Source: Parelaphostrongylus tenuis
Lineage: Eukaryota > Nematoda > Chromadorea > Rhabditida > Metastrongylidae
Direction of reading: 5' to 3'
DNA length: 64,000 nucleotides
Assembly (NCBI GenBank): GCA_019055375.1
Contig: JAHQIW010006142.1
Span: 1-64,000, forward strand
Numbering within the stretch: position 1 is the first letter of the stretch; every line of letters starts with the position of its first letter. This document shows positions 1 through 13,479 of the stretch, piece after piece. The notes beneath the pieces were generated by a model. The model was not told the DNA's origin and did not search any database. It was given only the letters and a program-made list of their open reading frames with translations. The translations under genes and the position numbers were made by a program.

Positions 1-655
1 CCCGTCACTGGAGAAAAAACATAAAGCGGTAGATTCACATTATTAAGATATATCACGTAATGGCAGTTATTCATCAAAATTTTCGACTATCACGCGGCGC
101 TTTCCAACAATGCACAAATCGCATTGCCTTTTTCTCCAACCTTGTAACTTCGTTTAACGGGATAAAACTGCATCCAGTCATCAGTCAGATTTTTAAATGA
201 CCCGAACTTATTTGTGGACATTTCAGTCAACAATTTGCTTCATTAGAGAATGGGACACTGATTACAAAGCGGTGAACCAACGAAACCCATCGAGAAAAAT
301 ATGTGCGAGATCAAGTAATCTCCGTGTCGTTGGTCTCCCTCAAATAACAGGAAGCCTTACAAGAACCAAAACAGTAAGTGTTTGAGAGAAGCTTTAGTAT
401 AGTAATAAAAGGTTATGTACCTATTTTTCTGCTGAAGTTATGAAAGTGTTCAAGTGAACATGACGCCATATTTTCCGAAGAAATAGTGTAACAACAACGT
501 TGTGTCTATTCATCAAGAAAGCAACAACTAATCAAAGAGAGTCTCGCGAATGGAAAAGAAATATGATAGATTAAAAATCAACTTTTATAGACTTAATCTG
601 AAGACCTTAAAAAACAGAGGTAATCTTCGCAACACTTCTAGTACTACTAGCTTTT
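1..655. other. Non-coding, nothing recognised
   Basis: AT-rich sequence with stops in all frames and no recognised repeat, splice-flanked exon or RNA gene. Confidence 0.5.
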
Positions 656-659
656 AACT

Positions 660-1460
660 GAGTTTCTGAGGGCAGCTATTTTTTTCCATTCCAGAGCACA
701 ATATTAGGTGTTCTGATAAGCTTTGGCACTAGAGCAACAAACGTCACATTTATTAACCAGAAATGATCAAAAATGCTTGACAACGCTGTCGAACGTATGC
801 AGCAGCTCTCAGCCCATTTCGATTAACTTGCTCTTTATCAATTTAGCAACATGAAGCCTTGCTTGTCTTGAAGCAGGATAAGATTGCGGTGGCGTCAACG
901 TTAAAAACTTCGATTGCAGTAGCCGACGTATCACAATAGCGCTTGGCGTTGATCGTCCTCTCCGGCTAGCAGCAAGTCCCAGTGATTGGTCTCGGTCCCA
1001 AAAGATGATGAGCGGGCGAATCGATTTTGACGTGAAGTTGGACTCCCTCGTTGGCCTGGTGACAACTATTGATTCAAGTTAGCGTTGGTGATGCGAAACT
1101 GAACAAAGAACCAAAACGCTGTTCGCCTGGGCACAGATTCTTGAGAATTTGCACGGTTGATTTTCTCCAAGGCCTCTGTGCATCACGTCCCAATTCGTAC
1201 TAGTAAAGCAGCAAATTGTGATAAAATCTTTGTTGAGCGGCTATGACGCGGCAAGTGTGACCAAATTCAATACCAAGAGAAAGCTCATAAAATCCTGCAC
1301 TAGTGGTATTGATTTATTCCTGAGAGAAGATAGAAATGTATTCATGCTGATAGCGCGTAGTTGAGTAGTGTGATTTAGTGATACTGATTACTTTTGAGTA
1401 AATTTGGTGTTTATTTCTTTAGTGCTAGATACTCTGAGAACACCCAGTAAGAATGACAAG
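660..1460 (-). pseudogene. Decayed mariner-like transposase copy
   Basis: The stretch aligns by eye along most of its length with 16,490-17,420 (shared blocks such as CTTGAAGCAGGATA, AACAAAGAACCRWAACGCTGTT and CGTCCCAATTCGTACT). The second copy has recognisable mariner C-terminal residues on the minus strand, which gives this one its identity. No open frame remains. Confidence 0.55.
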
Positions 1461-3725
1461 CATGGATCCAACAATATCTGTTAGGAAATTCGGGATTATC
1501 ACAGTTTGATTCCTTATATCGTCCTCTACCTTTGTCCACAGCTTATAAAATCCGCAAGACGCTCTACTGCCGCCCCAATCTTTACATGGATCACTTTGCA
1601 AGAAGCTTCACAGGAAACTCTATCCCATAAAATAAGTGTTAACCACTGAAACTGTGATGAAAAAACTAGACGAACATATCGTAAGAATTCGCGGAAATAA
1701 CGCTCAAGAATCAACATGCCAATGAAAAACGAAGACAACAAATCAAATTTATTGTATTGTTGCCACCATTCTCGAACGCGATTACATCTGGGGATGGACG
1801 ATTGCAGGATAATGAAGCAAACAGAAAAAGTGTTAAGACCCGCTTAATATGTGAAGCCAGGTCGTCCAAATAGGTTAGTATCGATTAGGGACTATGCCGC
1901 TCTGGTAACATATTGAGAGACTTCAACGGATGGAAAATCCAACAAAAACACCTTAAGCCTTGGGATTATTTACTGACGGAGGGTCGCAATAATAAAAAGG
2001 GACGAAGTAGAGAGATTGCACCACTATGCATTGAAATGTTCTTCTTGCTTAGGAAAGACCTTACCTAGAAAAGATGCCTTCTCTTTGAGCGTGTTCTCTC
2101 TAAACTAAGTAAGAGGAGGTTGGTAGCGAGCGACAAAAAAAGAACATTGAAAAAAATTTCAAATAACTGGCAGGTGAACGAACAACCGCCTATCATTGAT
2201 TCAGCGTTAGTGACAATGCTTGTTTGCATTCGCTCAGATCATCTATCAGTCAGTGACGGGAGACGGGAATGATAAAAAAAGAATTCATAATCGTCTAGTC
2301 TAGTGCGTGATTTTTCTTCTTCTTATAAGCGACGATGACCACACTAAGGAAACGTTGATATGAACTTTATGAAAGCCCTAATGTAGGAATTGCAACAGCT
2401 TAATTTGTCTTCGTGACATAATTACAAAAAAAAAAGAAAACACTAGGCACCTTGAATTGAGTGATAACAGGCAATGACCATGGATGAATGTTCAATGAAG
2501 AAACGAAACTAAGTTGTAAAGCGTCTATAGGATTACCAGTACCTGATGAGTAAGTTTTGGCCTCGTTACACACAAAAACGTAATCATTCAAAGTCAAGCA
2601 ATTTTGATTCTACCAGTTTCCATCTCCTACCTTGTTTACATAAAATGAGAGGGAGGGAGCTGGACTTTTCCAATTGAAAAATCGACTAGGAGTAAGCATA
2701 TGTCTGAATTTCGCTCAGTGTTAGAAGAAAACTAGTTGCAAAGCAAGAAATAATCTCAAATCACAATTGCCGGCCGCACAGAAGCACTTTGGGAAAGACT
2801 GCCTATCGCATTCAATACCCGGCAAAGAAATGAGCTGGTGTACTGCACAATTATTTGTGAGGCTTGTATCAAACATTTACCTTCCTCTAATAATGAATGC
2901 AATAAACTAGTTTGTCCAAGACAAGCCAACATATGATATTACATAAATTATTATTATTGTTATCGTTTCGATGTCTCTTCTTCCGGAGAACCGGTACGAT
3001 CCGAGTCGATGGTACCGGCCACCTGTCATTGTTTGAATTCGTAGTTCAATCGAGTCAAATCTTCTTGAGTAAAGCGTCGTTCTAAACAAGTAACTATCCT
3101 CATCAATATCCTCATATAAAGAGCAGTTGTTGATGCTAGTGACCGGCCACTGATTATAAATTGTTTGCCACCAGATAAACCACCTCACATAATATTTTTT
3201 CAAATTTTCATTCACCTCCTATTGTTTTTATAACAGGGATTACACTAAGCAGTGAATAAAAGCTAAAAGACATTGTAATCTCGACTGGGCTTTCGGTTCG
3301 GATGAGTTTACAGCCAATTTGTGCTGCCTAGATCATTCTTGTTGACACCTGAATGCTAATAGCACCGAATGGATTAGAACATGGTTGAAGGAAGGGCAGA
3401 GTAAGAGCTTCTGTTGGTGTTGTGATTATCAAATTAAGTACTGAAAAGGATAATCGGATTTTGGAAGTCATCTTTGATCATGCTTCATCAGCTTCGTGGT
3501 GTATCAATCATCGTGCAGCAGTTGGTATTGAAATAGCTCAAACGGTAAAATAATAATTTCAAGTAATGATAAAAAGTAATGAATTAGGTTCACCATTAAG
3601 TTAGTAATTAAAATAGTCGATTGCAATGTTCCACATATGTCTACGTAGCAGTCCATGCGCCAGGCAATCGACAATCAACTACACTCGACACTTTGAAAGA
3701 ACGCCACGGTGATTAAATAGAATTT
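1461..3725. other. Intergenic, nothing recognised
   Basis: AT-rich DNA with scattered short open frames lacking splice-site support or recognisable domains. No RNA gene seen. Confidence 0.45.
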
Positions 3726-3731
3726 TTTTAT

Positions 3732-3840
3732 TTAACCGCTTTTATTAGAGGTGGTATGATGTATAGATATACACAGTGATGTAGAGTGATGTGGGCACTG
3801 GATATATCTATAGCATCATTCCATCGCTAGAAAGGGTTAA
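3732..3840. mobile_element. Short TTAA-flanked palindromic MITE
   Basis: TTAACCGCTTTTATTAGAGG at the left pairs imperfectly with the reverse complement of the right end (TTAACCCTTTCTAGCGATGG), and an inner ATGATG/TATAGATAT block also pairs. The flanking TTAA and CCCTTT-type end resemble the larger element at 45,449-46,075, so a piggyBac-mobilised MITE is likely. Confidence 0.5.
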
Positions 3841-3984
3841 ATAAAACAAATTTCATGTGAACATCCAATGCCCATATCTGTTAGCGTGACTGTGTTCAGT
3901 GCCGATACCGACTACCTGTGCCAAATCTTTCACTGTTCGTTGCTGGCGGATAGATATGTGGTGGCGTAGAAAGAGTGGTGGCAA

Positions 3985-4100
3985 AACGAGCGTCAGTAGT
4001 GCAAAAGGTTAGAGCACGCGCTCCCGGATAGAGAGAGATAAGCGCTCGAGTCCTGCCTGGCGCGGAAGTTTTTGCACATCATTCTACATCACTGGGCCAC
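3985..4100 (+). repeat. tRNA-like SINE piece (family B)
   Basis: Contains GGTTAGAGCACGCGCTCCC and then CGAGTCCTGCC, resembling pol III A and B boxes, followed by a GTTTTTGCACATCATT tail that recurs near 12.8 and 52.1-52.5 kb. Confidence 0.4.
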
Positions 4101-4189
4101 TGAGATCGTTGCAACATTCGTCAGGTGTAAAAATTTCGTCGCCGATTGCTCTATGGTAGATCGCCGGGGAACTGACCTCAATGACTAAA

Positions 4190-4305
4190 GGCTCCGCGTG
4201 ACCAGGCTGGAAGGCCGAAACACTTGTCTTGCACTGTATAAGTACCCATAGCAGACCTCATGAAACGCTCAAAATACATTGTCAAATTTGTGATCGTTTC
4301 AGAAT
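4190..4305. repeat. Arm fragment of the GGCCGAAACACGTGT foldback family
   Basis: GGCTGGAAGGCCGAAACACT followed by a CTGTATAAGTACCCATA block matches arms near 19.1, 19.5, 24.75, 33.2 and 57.25-57.6 kb. It appears here as a single arm. Confidence 0.5.
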
Positions 4306-4329
4306 ATTCACTGTTTCCTTGATTAACAG

Positions 4330-4570
4330 AGGCGAAGTTGTCAACAGCAAGATTACTTCAGTACAATATTGACTGTTCAGGCGGTTTTTCCTCTAAGACC
4401 TGGAAAGGCCAAAACTGGTACACCATCTACCCAATTAAACACTTTCACACCCAAACTAGCAAAAGATTTGTTACGCAAATTTTTGTTCATATAACAGAAG
4501 AATCCTCTTCACCACTCGCCATTTTATTCTTTTCAAGCAACTCCAGTTATTTACTGGAAAATAACCAAGG
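4330..4570 (-). repeat. Penelope-like element 3' region fragment
   Basis: Resembles 12,340-12,540 and 28,010-28,330: a TTCGGC..TTTCGCC-like stretch, CTGGAAAGG, AAACACTTTCA, then a TTTACGCAAATTTTTGT block. At 28 kb this segment lies directly downstream of the GIY-YIG frame, hence the assignment and the minus orientation. Confidence 0.4.
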
Positions 4571-4609
4571 TACTGGCATTTCATTCATAGAAACTTTCGC
4601 AAATTAGTG

Positions 4610-7195
4610 AAAGAAAATTCGTGACGGAAAGCGAATGCCGCATATGACAGTGAAAGCGAAAGTAATAGTGCGGATTAGTAAACAATTCAATGAACGGACA
4701 CAGAACGATGAAAGAGCAGAAAAATAAAGGACTAAGTCAACTGGAACACAAAACTAAACAGAACATCGAATTTTTCAAATGGTTTTTGTTTTTTAGAAAA
4801 GCCACACATTCCATTCGTCATCTGCTTCTTCGTTATAGATATTCTATTAGGCCATGAATTAGGGCACTTCTATCTGAACGCTTTTCTCTGAGTCTTTCTT
4901 GAGGTTTTGTACTCCGGCACCGCTTTTATTTGCACCTTTTTAGATCCACTCTTGTGGTCAACAAATAAAAGATAAAGCCTCAGCGGTGATCAATCCCTAG
5001 GGACTCGTCAATCGTTCGTCTTCAATTTTTGGATCTGCTTCAGGTGACGACTGGAGCATAACTGGCTTTTACAATGACTTGCGGTGGCTCACCGATGATG
5101 TATGAGGTCAGTGCTGTTATTTCTCACAGACAAGTCTGCTATCGATTCTCCGAATCTAGAGGATGGAGAAAGTTTCGTAAGCCATGAGGAAGAGGTAGAA
5201 CTATCGACTTTGTGTGACCCAGAGCGCTTCTAACCACAGCGGCACATGCGCATCCGTATAATATCACAGCTAAACATCTTTCACTTGCATGAACTATTTG
5301 AGCTCAATATATATTTTTTGTCATAAAATAGTCAAATAGTCGAAGTCACCTGAAATTTTTCTTTGAATAGTAATAAATCGTAGTCTATAAAAAGTTTATA
5401 AAGTCCATGTACACATCAGTGTGTTGTTTCCGGACGAGCGTTTGTGGTTGTGAAGTTTGAAGTAGAGAAAAAATGTTTAGCGAATGATGCCTGAGTCAGA
5501 AATGATTTACAAGAAAAGTGAAAGTGTCGATGTCCACCTAAAAACTCAGAACGTTTGGACCAGAAATTGTCCACCGATCTAACAGACGTTAATCGTAAAG
5601 TAGCATAGCTCCGCCACTCTGAGAATATATTTGCTACTGGCAAAATATCTCGAGATAAGTGAGGTGGTCATTGCCGATTTTTTTACATCTCGTAGAGGGA
5701 AAAAGATTACTTTCCAGTTCAATCTCAGAGACAGCATGCACCTATCTTGATACACGATTATTTAGAGGCCTTTTCTCATTGGAGAAAAATTTCAATTGGT
5801 TTTTATTAGTCGACTGATAGCTTGAATCTCGGAAATTTTGATCCTGTACGTGATTTTGAAAAGGTATTCTATAGCGCTGTGGGAGGAAAGAGAAAAAAAA
5901 GCAAAACGTGTAAAATTGAAGGCTAATATCCACAGAACCGTATAGAACAAAGTCTTTTCTATAATTTCAAATGCGAAGAACATAGGGATTTTTTTACGAG
6001 AAAAAATTTTTCTAAACAAATAACAAAATCACGCTCTTGCAAGGTGAAAATTGAAATTGCTGCACGCAGATCGATTTTGCTATTATCTCAGATTTTTTGA
6101 GATTTCAATGGCAACCCTCTAGACGCCCATAAGTTTTGGTGCGTATAACTACAAATGTAAAACATAACATTCTTCTTGCCTTTACAGCTTACTATAAAAC
6201 CTTCTCAAAATTATATTTGATCGTGAATCACCGAAATTTAGGCTATCAAGTGACTATTAAGAGTCTTTGAAGAGACCAAACACAGACGTCAGCCGTGCCT
6301 GTAAGGCAGACAGAAGGTGAAACGTGATTTTCTTCTGGCTACACAGCACACTGAAAAGACTTTCCAAAGAGAAGAAGTAAAATACTGCACTTGCCGGGAT
6401 TTAAGCAATCGAACGACCATTAAAAGTCTATGAAAAAAGAGAAAAACATCCTCTTCTAGAAGGGTTTTAGGAAAGTGGCGCGCTCCGCTGAGTGGTTGCA
6501 CGTTGGTAAAAAAAAATTTATCAGCGATACTATCAATAAGTGCGAAAAAGCAGTGAAAACATCAGAGATCTAGGACGATAAGGCGGTAATCTGGATCCAA
6601 AAAATGACTTAAAACAAAAAAAAACAATGACAAAAATGAGCAAATCAAGATTTGGTCAGGAAGAGTGCAATTTAGGATTGCTAAGTTATGGAACTATAAA
6701 TAAGGAGAGATTCTATCATAGCATCGGAAAACATTTAATGGCGGAAGAGTTTTTGAGAAAATCAATTACAATGTGACGTTGAGGTTTGTGTTCAGATGAC
6801 GATGGAAGATGATAGCATTTGAGTGGGGACAGTAGTTCATCACCATCACTATGGCTCCCGCTATCAGTTTAATGTGATCAATCTGAACTCCAACTCGAAC
6901 AACAACGGAAACCAACGGCATCGCTTATATCAGCATGCCATCACTTATCACCATTAGCCAACTTCTGTCTGCATAGTTTCTCATTAGATTATCGCATCAT
7001 CGAGAATCCAGATTGATTAGCATATTTTGCATACTGGAAAAACGTAAGAAGCAGCTCATATGGAACATTGGTTGGATGCCCTGTGTGGTACACCTTTGGT
7101 CAATGGTTCGGCCTGTGATTCGTTTCCACAAGGCTCTCCGTACATCCGCACGCATCGCAGTCGGAGTGGCTAAAAACTCACCTGATCAATTAGAC
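4610..7195. other. Intergenic, nothing recognised
   Basis: Short open frames (for example 5416-5643 and 6289-6501 on the minus strand) have no recognisable domain, no splice context and compositions like random AT-rich sequence. Confidence 0.4.
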
Positions 7196-7206
7196 TTGTC
7201 ATTTGT

Positions 7207-7208
7207 GA

Positions 7209-7240
<32 letters not shown>

Positions 7241-7335
7241 CATTCATATCAAATATATTCAAAATGAATATATATTTATCATAGTGAATATATATATATT
7301 CATATTGAATATATATATATATATATATAATTATT
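7207..7335. repeat. TA-rich microsatellite
   Basis: Runs of (TA)n broken by ATTCA units, forming ATATATTCATATTGAATATA-type palindromes just upstream of the first RTE. Confidence 0.85.
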
Positions 7336-8099
7336 TATTTATATTTATTTCAGTTTTCCATCATTATTTGCACAACCTTATCACAATTTTTTTATTGTGT
7401 GGATCCCAGTACTAGCATTCGGTTCGTTTTTCTTCTTCCTGAATGACGGAGAATAGTGGGCGAGCTTGTCTCCCTGCAACCTCGAGGATAGCCTGGCTGT
7501 GACGCTACACAGGGCGTCATTGTTGACTTACATATCCACGGATCTACCTTTGTGAGGGATCGCGCCCGGTTAGCCTGAGGGCACGTGGTGCATCTCTAGG
7601 TGGTGGATAGGGGAATAAACGCGAACCAAAAGCTACCGTGTGCTTCTCAGAGACGCAGGTGGATTCAGGGATAGCTCCGTGCTTCTGCAGGGTCGATCTG
7701 ACAAAAATCTCTTTTTACGGATTCAATCGGCCACAAGCCTGCAATTAAGCGGCTGCGAAGTACATGGGGATGCGGTTAGAAGTCGCCTCCAGCAAACAAG
7801 CTTCCCCTGCTCCTCCGAGAGAGACTGGCAAGCTACTCGTGAGAACCCCAGCCCCTACATACAGAGCGTAGCAAGCTATATGTTGGGTATCAAAATGCTA
7901 AAAACAGCAATAAATAAGGGTCTCATTTCCCTGGCCCCGAAAGAGCTCCTGGTACGGCAGTGCCAGGTAGGACGAGTACGGAGAAGCTGCTAAAATCTCA
8001 CATCCAAACTAGGCTACCAAAATCGAAACGGACTACATTGACGATCCTTGCCTGCAATGCAAGATTTTTTGCTGACGAATCCGCTGTAGAAGATCTGTT

Positions 8100-8860
8100 G
8101 ATTTAAGCAAGAAAGATAAAGATAAGATTCATGCAAGAAGACGTTATTGGCTTGGCTGAGACGAGAAGACGCCATCCTTTTCACACTGTTTATGACACCG
8201 GAGAAGAACTGTTTTTGGAACATGCGATATTACAGGTGTCGACGGCATTGGCGTCAAAACCTGTATTATCGCATGTTCCAAGAAACGATTCGCTTGAACA
8301 ACTAACAACCCGTATCGGACGATCAAGGTTGAAATGATATAGTTCAATGCCGGCTTTGACTATCTTCATTGCCTACGCACCAACATCAAACTATGACCAG
8401 GACGAAGTTGAAGCTTTCTATATGGACCTCGAAAGAATCTTCAGAGATGACCATACCTTCTTCAAGGTCAATGTTAAAGATTGTAACGCAAAAATTGGAC
8501 CTAGAAGAAAGCCTGAAGAGCGTCACACTGGAACCCTCGGACTAGAATCGAATGCACAGGGTGAAGGGCTATCTGAGTTTATCATGACGACCCAAATTCT
8601 CCATGGTAGCTCACAATTCAAAAAGTCGCAGTCTCAACGATGGACCTGGTACTCTCCCAATGTAGAGTACTATAACGAAATAGACTACATCTTAGTAAAT
8701 CGAAGGTTTTGCCTGACCATGTCGCTGTTGCCCCTGAGTTCTATATATGATCAGACCATCGCCTCCTTCGCGCAACGTTCCGCTTTTTGTGGAAAGGAGA
8801 GAAAGCCGCTAAATTCGAACAACGAAGTCTCAGAACTATCACAAACTGGGATGTATGCAG
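8100..8860 (+). pseudogene. RTE copy 1 endonuclease domain
   Basis: GLAETRRRHPFHTVYD (containing the catalytic Glu), then AYAPTSNYDQDEVEAFYMDL, a degraded metal-site segment (KDCNAKIG, where related copies have DFNAKIG), and EIDYILVNRRFCLT are visible in different frames. This is the apurinic-endonuclease fold that nicks target DNA. Broken by at least two frame changes. Confidence 0.88.
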
Positions 8861-9194
8861 ATCATTAGTAGGCTCTTGGGAAGTTACCGTTATCGACAAC
8901 ATCGACGAAGATTACGACCGGCTCGTAGCATACCTTTACGTTAGCACTATGAAAGTCGAGAGTCGTAAGGTCACGAAGAGACGCTTGTCTCCGCAGACAC
9001 TCGAGCTAATACGTCAAAGCGGAAAAAGCGCGAGCTATAGGCAACCGAAACCTTCCGTCCGATCTTGCGAAACGCTGCAGAGAAGCGGTAAAAGAAGACC
9101 TCAAAGAGAGACGAGTATCAGTTATGGCAGAAGCTGCAGAAGCTGGGAAGAGCCTTCGCAAAGCCCAGCGAGGCTTCGCCAATTATAAGACAAG

Positions 9195-10460
9195 ATGATT
9201 GCACTCCGATGCTCTGACGGGGCACTTACAACTTCCAGAAGGGCGATGGAGAGAATTATCCACCAATACTACTCGGATCTCTTCGCTAACCATATCCTCT
9301 TAACGTCATATAAATCGAGAGGGGATGAATCTGCCGTTCCACTGGTCCTCCCTTCCGAATTTCGAAATGCTATATCGTCGATGAAGAACCGAACAACACC
9401 TGGTCCAGACAGGATTCGACTAGAACACCTGAAGAACCTGCCGCCAGTTCTCAACAACACCCTGGCTCGTCTCTACACTCGTTACCTGTCAGAATGCAAG
9501 GTTCCCATTCGATGGAAAAATAGCAAGGCCGTATTGTTGTTCAGAAAGGGAGACCTTCACGACATAAGCAATTATCGCCCAATCTGCTTGCTGTCCGTTG
9601 TCTATAAACTCTTCACTCGAGTCATCCTAAACAGGACTGACGGAACACTGGGAGAAGGACAGCCTTGCGAACGAGCAGGGTTCTGAAAAGGACTTAGAAA
9701 AATAGAAAAAATATAAATAATAGAAATAAAATAGAAAAGACTTAGAAAAAAAAATAGAACACATCCGCCACGAATAAAGACTCATTAAAGTTCTGCGAGA
9801 GTACAAACAACCACTTTGTCTCACTTCCATCGATTTGTAGAAAACCTTTGATTCAGTGGAAACAGAAGCGGTTATAGAAGCTCTGAATAACCAGGGCGTC
9901 CCAACTCGAGACATAATGATTTTTCGTGAGCTATACTTCACGACCAAAATATCTCCACTCTATAACAACATCACCATCGACTCAAGAAGAGGGGTTCGAC
10001 AAGGCGATACAACTTTACCAAAACTATTCAGCGCCACCCATCATGCCAACATTAGAGTGGAACTATATGGGAGTGAAAATTGACGGTCGACAATTAGGCC
10101 ATCTTCGCTTCGCTGACTAAATCGTCCTCATAGCACCAAGCATCAGCCGAGCGGAACGAATGTTGACCAATTTCGGCAACGCCTGTGCAAAGATTGGTCT
10201 CCAACTAAATCTAACGGAAACGATGTTCATGAGGAATGGATGGGTTTCTGAATGCCCCATTTACGCTCAACGGAGCGACAATCTGCGAATGCTCCAGCTA
10301 CGTCTATCTAGGCCCTGAAATCAACATGATTGACGACCTAGCTCCAGAGTTGAGCAGGAGGAAACGAGCGGCTTGGGGAACGTTTAAGAGCATCGAAGAT
10401 GTAGTGAAGCGGACAAAGAACATCCGACTCTGTGTCCACCTTTTCAACTCGATCCCTGCG
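9195..10460 (+). pseudogene. RTE copy 1 reverse transcriptase
   Basis: SSMKNRTTPGPDRIRLEHL, SNYRPICLLSVVYKLFTRVI and RRGVRQGDTTLPKLFS are RT motifs. At 10,109-10,120 the catalytic FADD box is FAD followed by TAA, so the enzyme is dead. An A-rich interruption lies at 9,690-9,760. Downstream, SYVYLGPEINM and LSRRKRAAWGTF mark the C-terminal part. Confidence 0.9.
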
Positions 10461-10959
10461 TGAACGCATGGGAGCTGAAACTTGGTCACAACGTAAGCAC
10501 GATGAAAGACCACTTGGTGTCGTTGAGCGCGCAGTCGAAAGATGCTAGGAATATCCCGTATCTCGCAGATGAGAGAAAAGATGCGAAGTGTGACCTAAGT
10601 CAACGACCGCAGATCATAGGCGCCGTTCTACACGCATTGAAAATAAAGTGAGCCGGACAAGTGATGCGCTTCAACGACAACCAAGGGACGAGAACCGTTA
10701 CTGACTGGATTCCTCACTAACTCGTTTCACAGGAAGACCACCGACCCGACGGTCCTCTTTCTTCACGAAAGCCTTAGGAGAAAAATATGATGATCAGCGA
10801 ATCCCTAGAGCGAGGAGGGCCCACTGGGCTACCCTTGCACTTGATAGGGGAAATCGAAGTGTTGCTGGTACCAGCTCGGGCCACTCGGCGATCAACGGAA
10901 CGACAGGTAATACAGGTGATACAGGTAATACAGGTATATATATATATATTGCGTACACA

Positions 10960-12330
10960 CGTGCGTGATAATTAATCAAGTGCTTCAGTCCTCATACTTC
11001 ATAAACAGTCACTTCATTTCTTTCTATATCAGTCGCTTAATTTATTGTAATTCCCTTCATGAAAGTGTTCCAAGACAAACGCCGACTAACGACGATTCAC
11101 TTATGCATATACGGGCACTGTGATCAATTTAACAACGGTTGTACTCGATTATCTCAAAGGTGGCCTCGGCTTGTGAGTTCTCATTGTAGCTGGTGTGCTG
11201 CCAGCTGCCGACTATGAGATAATATGAGTACATTGCTAAGCAGGGTCTTCCAACTAGCAAACGAGTCCGAAATCTTCATTCAGAAGCACAGCTAAAAATG
11301 AGCAAAAGCTAGTCGGTCATTTCGGGATTGTGAAGTCATGAAACAATATTTGACAGCCAATTGAATTGAAACTGTGTTGGGGATATTCAGACGATCAGTC
11401 GGAATACGTAAGTCATAACCTTTGAAAAAATGCCGTCAACTTTTAGTGGTATATTATTATTCATTTTTTTCGCTCATGCTACTTTCTCGTGCTTCGTGCT
11501 ACTCGCAGGACGCAGGATTAAATTGTTAGGGCAAGTTTCTCAGATGACACGATCGTTTCTTTTGTACAATGTCGTCATCATTTGGTGCAAGACGAGAAGA
11601 GAGCGATTTGTACATGAAATCTTGAATCACGAATCTCTTCAGTCTTAGCGATAATTCTTATTTTTTGTTTTACACAACCCACCTTCACATTTTACTGCTC
11701 ACATGCAGTACTTTCAGCGTACGATTCGTGTTCTCGCAGTCATTGCTTGTTGAGGAAATCGTCTTATTCATAAGCGTCGTAAAATACTTGTTGTGTACAT
11801 TTCTTCCTAATCTTAGAGAAAGATAGACTGGAATGTTTGTTGATTGATTGCCGAGGAGACCGGGGAGTGGGTGGGGAATAGCCACGCATCGAGCATCACT
11901 AACCACTTGGCCACCTCCTGCTTCCGATGTAAAGCGAAGATTAGCAGATTTGTGATATAGCTTAGTTATTTTCAGTTTGCATATAGAATAATAGGAAGCA
12001 AAAGTCTTATAAGAGTCGATTGTTTGAGACATGAATGGTTTCAGAGGACAGTGCATTCAGTGTATGCATAAATCCGTGGGAGCTTTGAGTGATGCGCGAA
12101 ATGTTCTCTCTAAGCGTTGAATCGACCAGAGGATTGTATTCAGGTGACTCGCAAATATATAAAAAATTGTTGCGACTCCGTTGAATCAATATACACTCTT
12201 CCATTACTTCGACTGTAGACAGGGCTATTTTGGGTTTAATGAGCCAAATAAGCTAAGTATGGGAGATTAACTTTCTATTAATCAGAGCAAAGGATCAGAT
12301 AATTCGTGTCTTCACAGTTCTCTTGACGAT
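10960..12330. other. Intergenic, nothing secure
   Basis: Includes a plus-strand open frame at 11,430-11,648 with a hydrophobic start (MPSTFSGILLFIFFAHATF) but no recognisable mature domain or homology. I do not call it a gene. Confidence 0.35.
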
Positions 12331-12339
12331 CAGACACGG

Positions 12340-12545
12340 ATTTGCTAGCAGCAAAATTTGCTCGACACAATACTGCCTAAGATTTCGGCTATTTCGCCTT
12401 CTGCGAAACCTGGAATGATCAATCTGATAGTAATCTGCTTAATCAAACACTTTCATATTATAAGCAAAAAATCCTCAGACACAATTTTGTGTCAGTTTCT
12501 TTCGAAAGATCATGGTTCTGTTCCTCTTAAGTCTTTCAGTTATTC
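12340..12545 (-). repeat. Penelope-like element 3' region fragment
   Basis: TTTCGGCTATTTCGCCTTCT, then AAACACTTTCATATTATAAGC and ACAATTTTGTGTCAG match the segment downstream of the GIY-YIG frame at 28 kb. Confidence 0.5.
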
Positions 12546-12774
12546 TTGGTAACCATCCACACAAAGTGTGACATGGATTAGGATCTCATAACTTTATACC
12601 CAAGAATAACGATTGACATCCAAATTTCAAACCTCTGTCGTGAGTTAATGCCACGTATCACCCTTTCCAGAAGCGTAGTGGTCACTACTTTAGTGGAGTC
12701 CATGTTTCACTATCAACACTTTTGCGATTGGTTGCTGACAACTTCAAAACCTTGTATAGCATAAAGAATGTTAC

Positions 12775-12850
12775 CAGTACAGGAGGCTCGTAGTGTAGTG
12801 GGTAGCACATGCTCCGGAAAGGTTGAAGCACGGGGCTTAAAATTTTGCAT
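12775..12850 (+). repeat. tRNA-like SINE piece (family B)
   Basis: GTAGTGTAGTGGGTAGCACA resembles an A box and GGTTGAAGCACGGGG a degraded B box, followed by TTTTGCATATTAGTCA as in the 52-kb copies. Confidence 0.4.
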
Positions 12851-13479
12851 ATTAGTCAACATTATTGAATTTTTATTTACAATATCATAACTCTGCCACA
12901 AAGTCGATTGAATATGAAAACCTTGTAAGTGAGAAATGGGTTTGCCCCGTTTAGTAAAAATCGGCCTAAAGCTTGACTTGAGCACAGGAATGATCACAGC
13001 AAAGTCCTCTTTATGTTCTATTTTTGGCGTTTGTCTAAAATGCTTTAGGGGTTTTTTACATAGATTATCTAGCTTTCTGTGCAGATATGGTGTTGTTCAC
13101 TTCCAAACTTTCCCTTTCATATATTTATACCCTATGCGCTCCTAAAAATAAAACTTTATACTTTGAAACTTCACTTAGAAAATTCTCCTTTATATATTTA
13201 AACCCTATGCGCGTAAAACTTTAGAAGTCTTTTGGATACCAGCAAAGGCCCATAAATGAACTGAAAAGATGAGTGTCTCGCAATCACGCGTGACCTTGAA
13301 CCACACCTCAGGCTGATATTTCCAGCCTGAGTTGGGCACAGCCCATCAATGCACTGATCTCGAGCGGTGGTCTTCAATTAATAATTGATAGACCTAAAAC
13401 ATCAGAACGGTGAGTGTTTCAGCATGAAGCTTTTACTATGCGATCCAAAATGCATTTCTTACGTTTTCTGGTGGGGTTA

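Larger units (their letters stand above)
7534..10945 (+). mobile_element. RTE-clade LINE, copy 1 (inactive)
   Basis: Order is the same as in the copies at 29.4 and 48.7 kb: a 5' leader (ATCCACGGA... GGATAGGGGAATAAA), a short upstream frame, an APE-type endonuclease, a reverse transcriptase, a C-terminal segment, and a 3' tail of GATACAGGTAATACAGGT repeats running into (TA)n. RTE elements copy themselves through RNA by target-primed reverse transcription. Many frameshifts and stops are present, and the RT catalytic box reads FAD-stop. It lies upstream (3') of the channel gene. Confidence 0.93.

Noticed and set aside
7207..7335. CRISPR-like or regulatory repeat array
   Set aside because: It is a simple TA microsatellite with interruptions; no spacer structure, and the host is eukaryotic.
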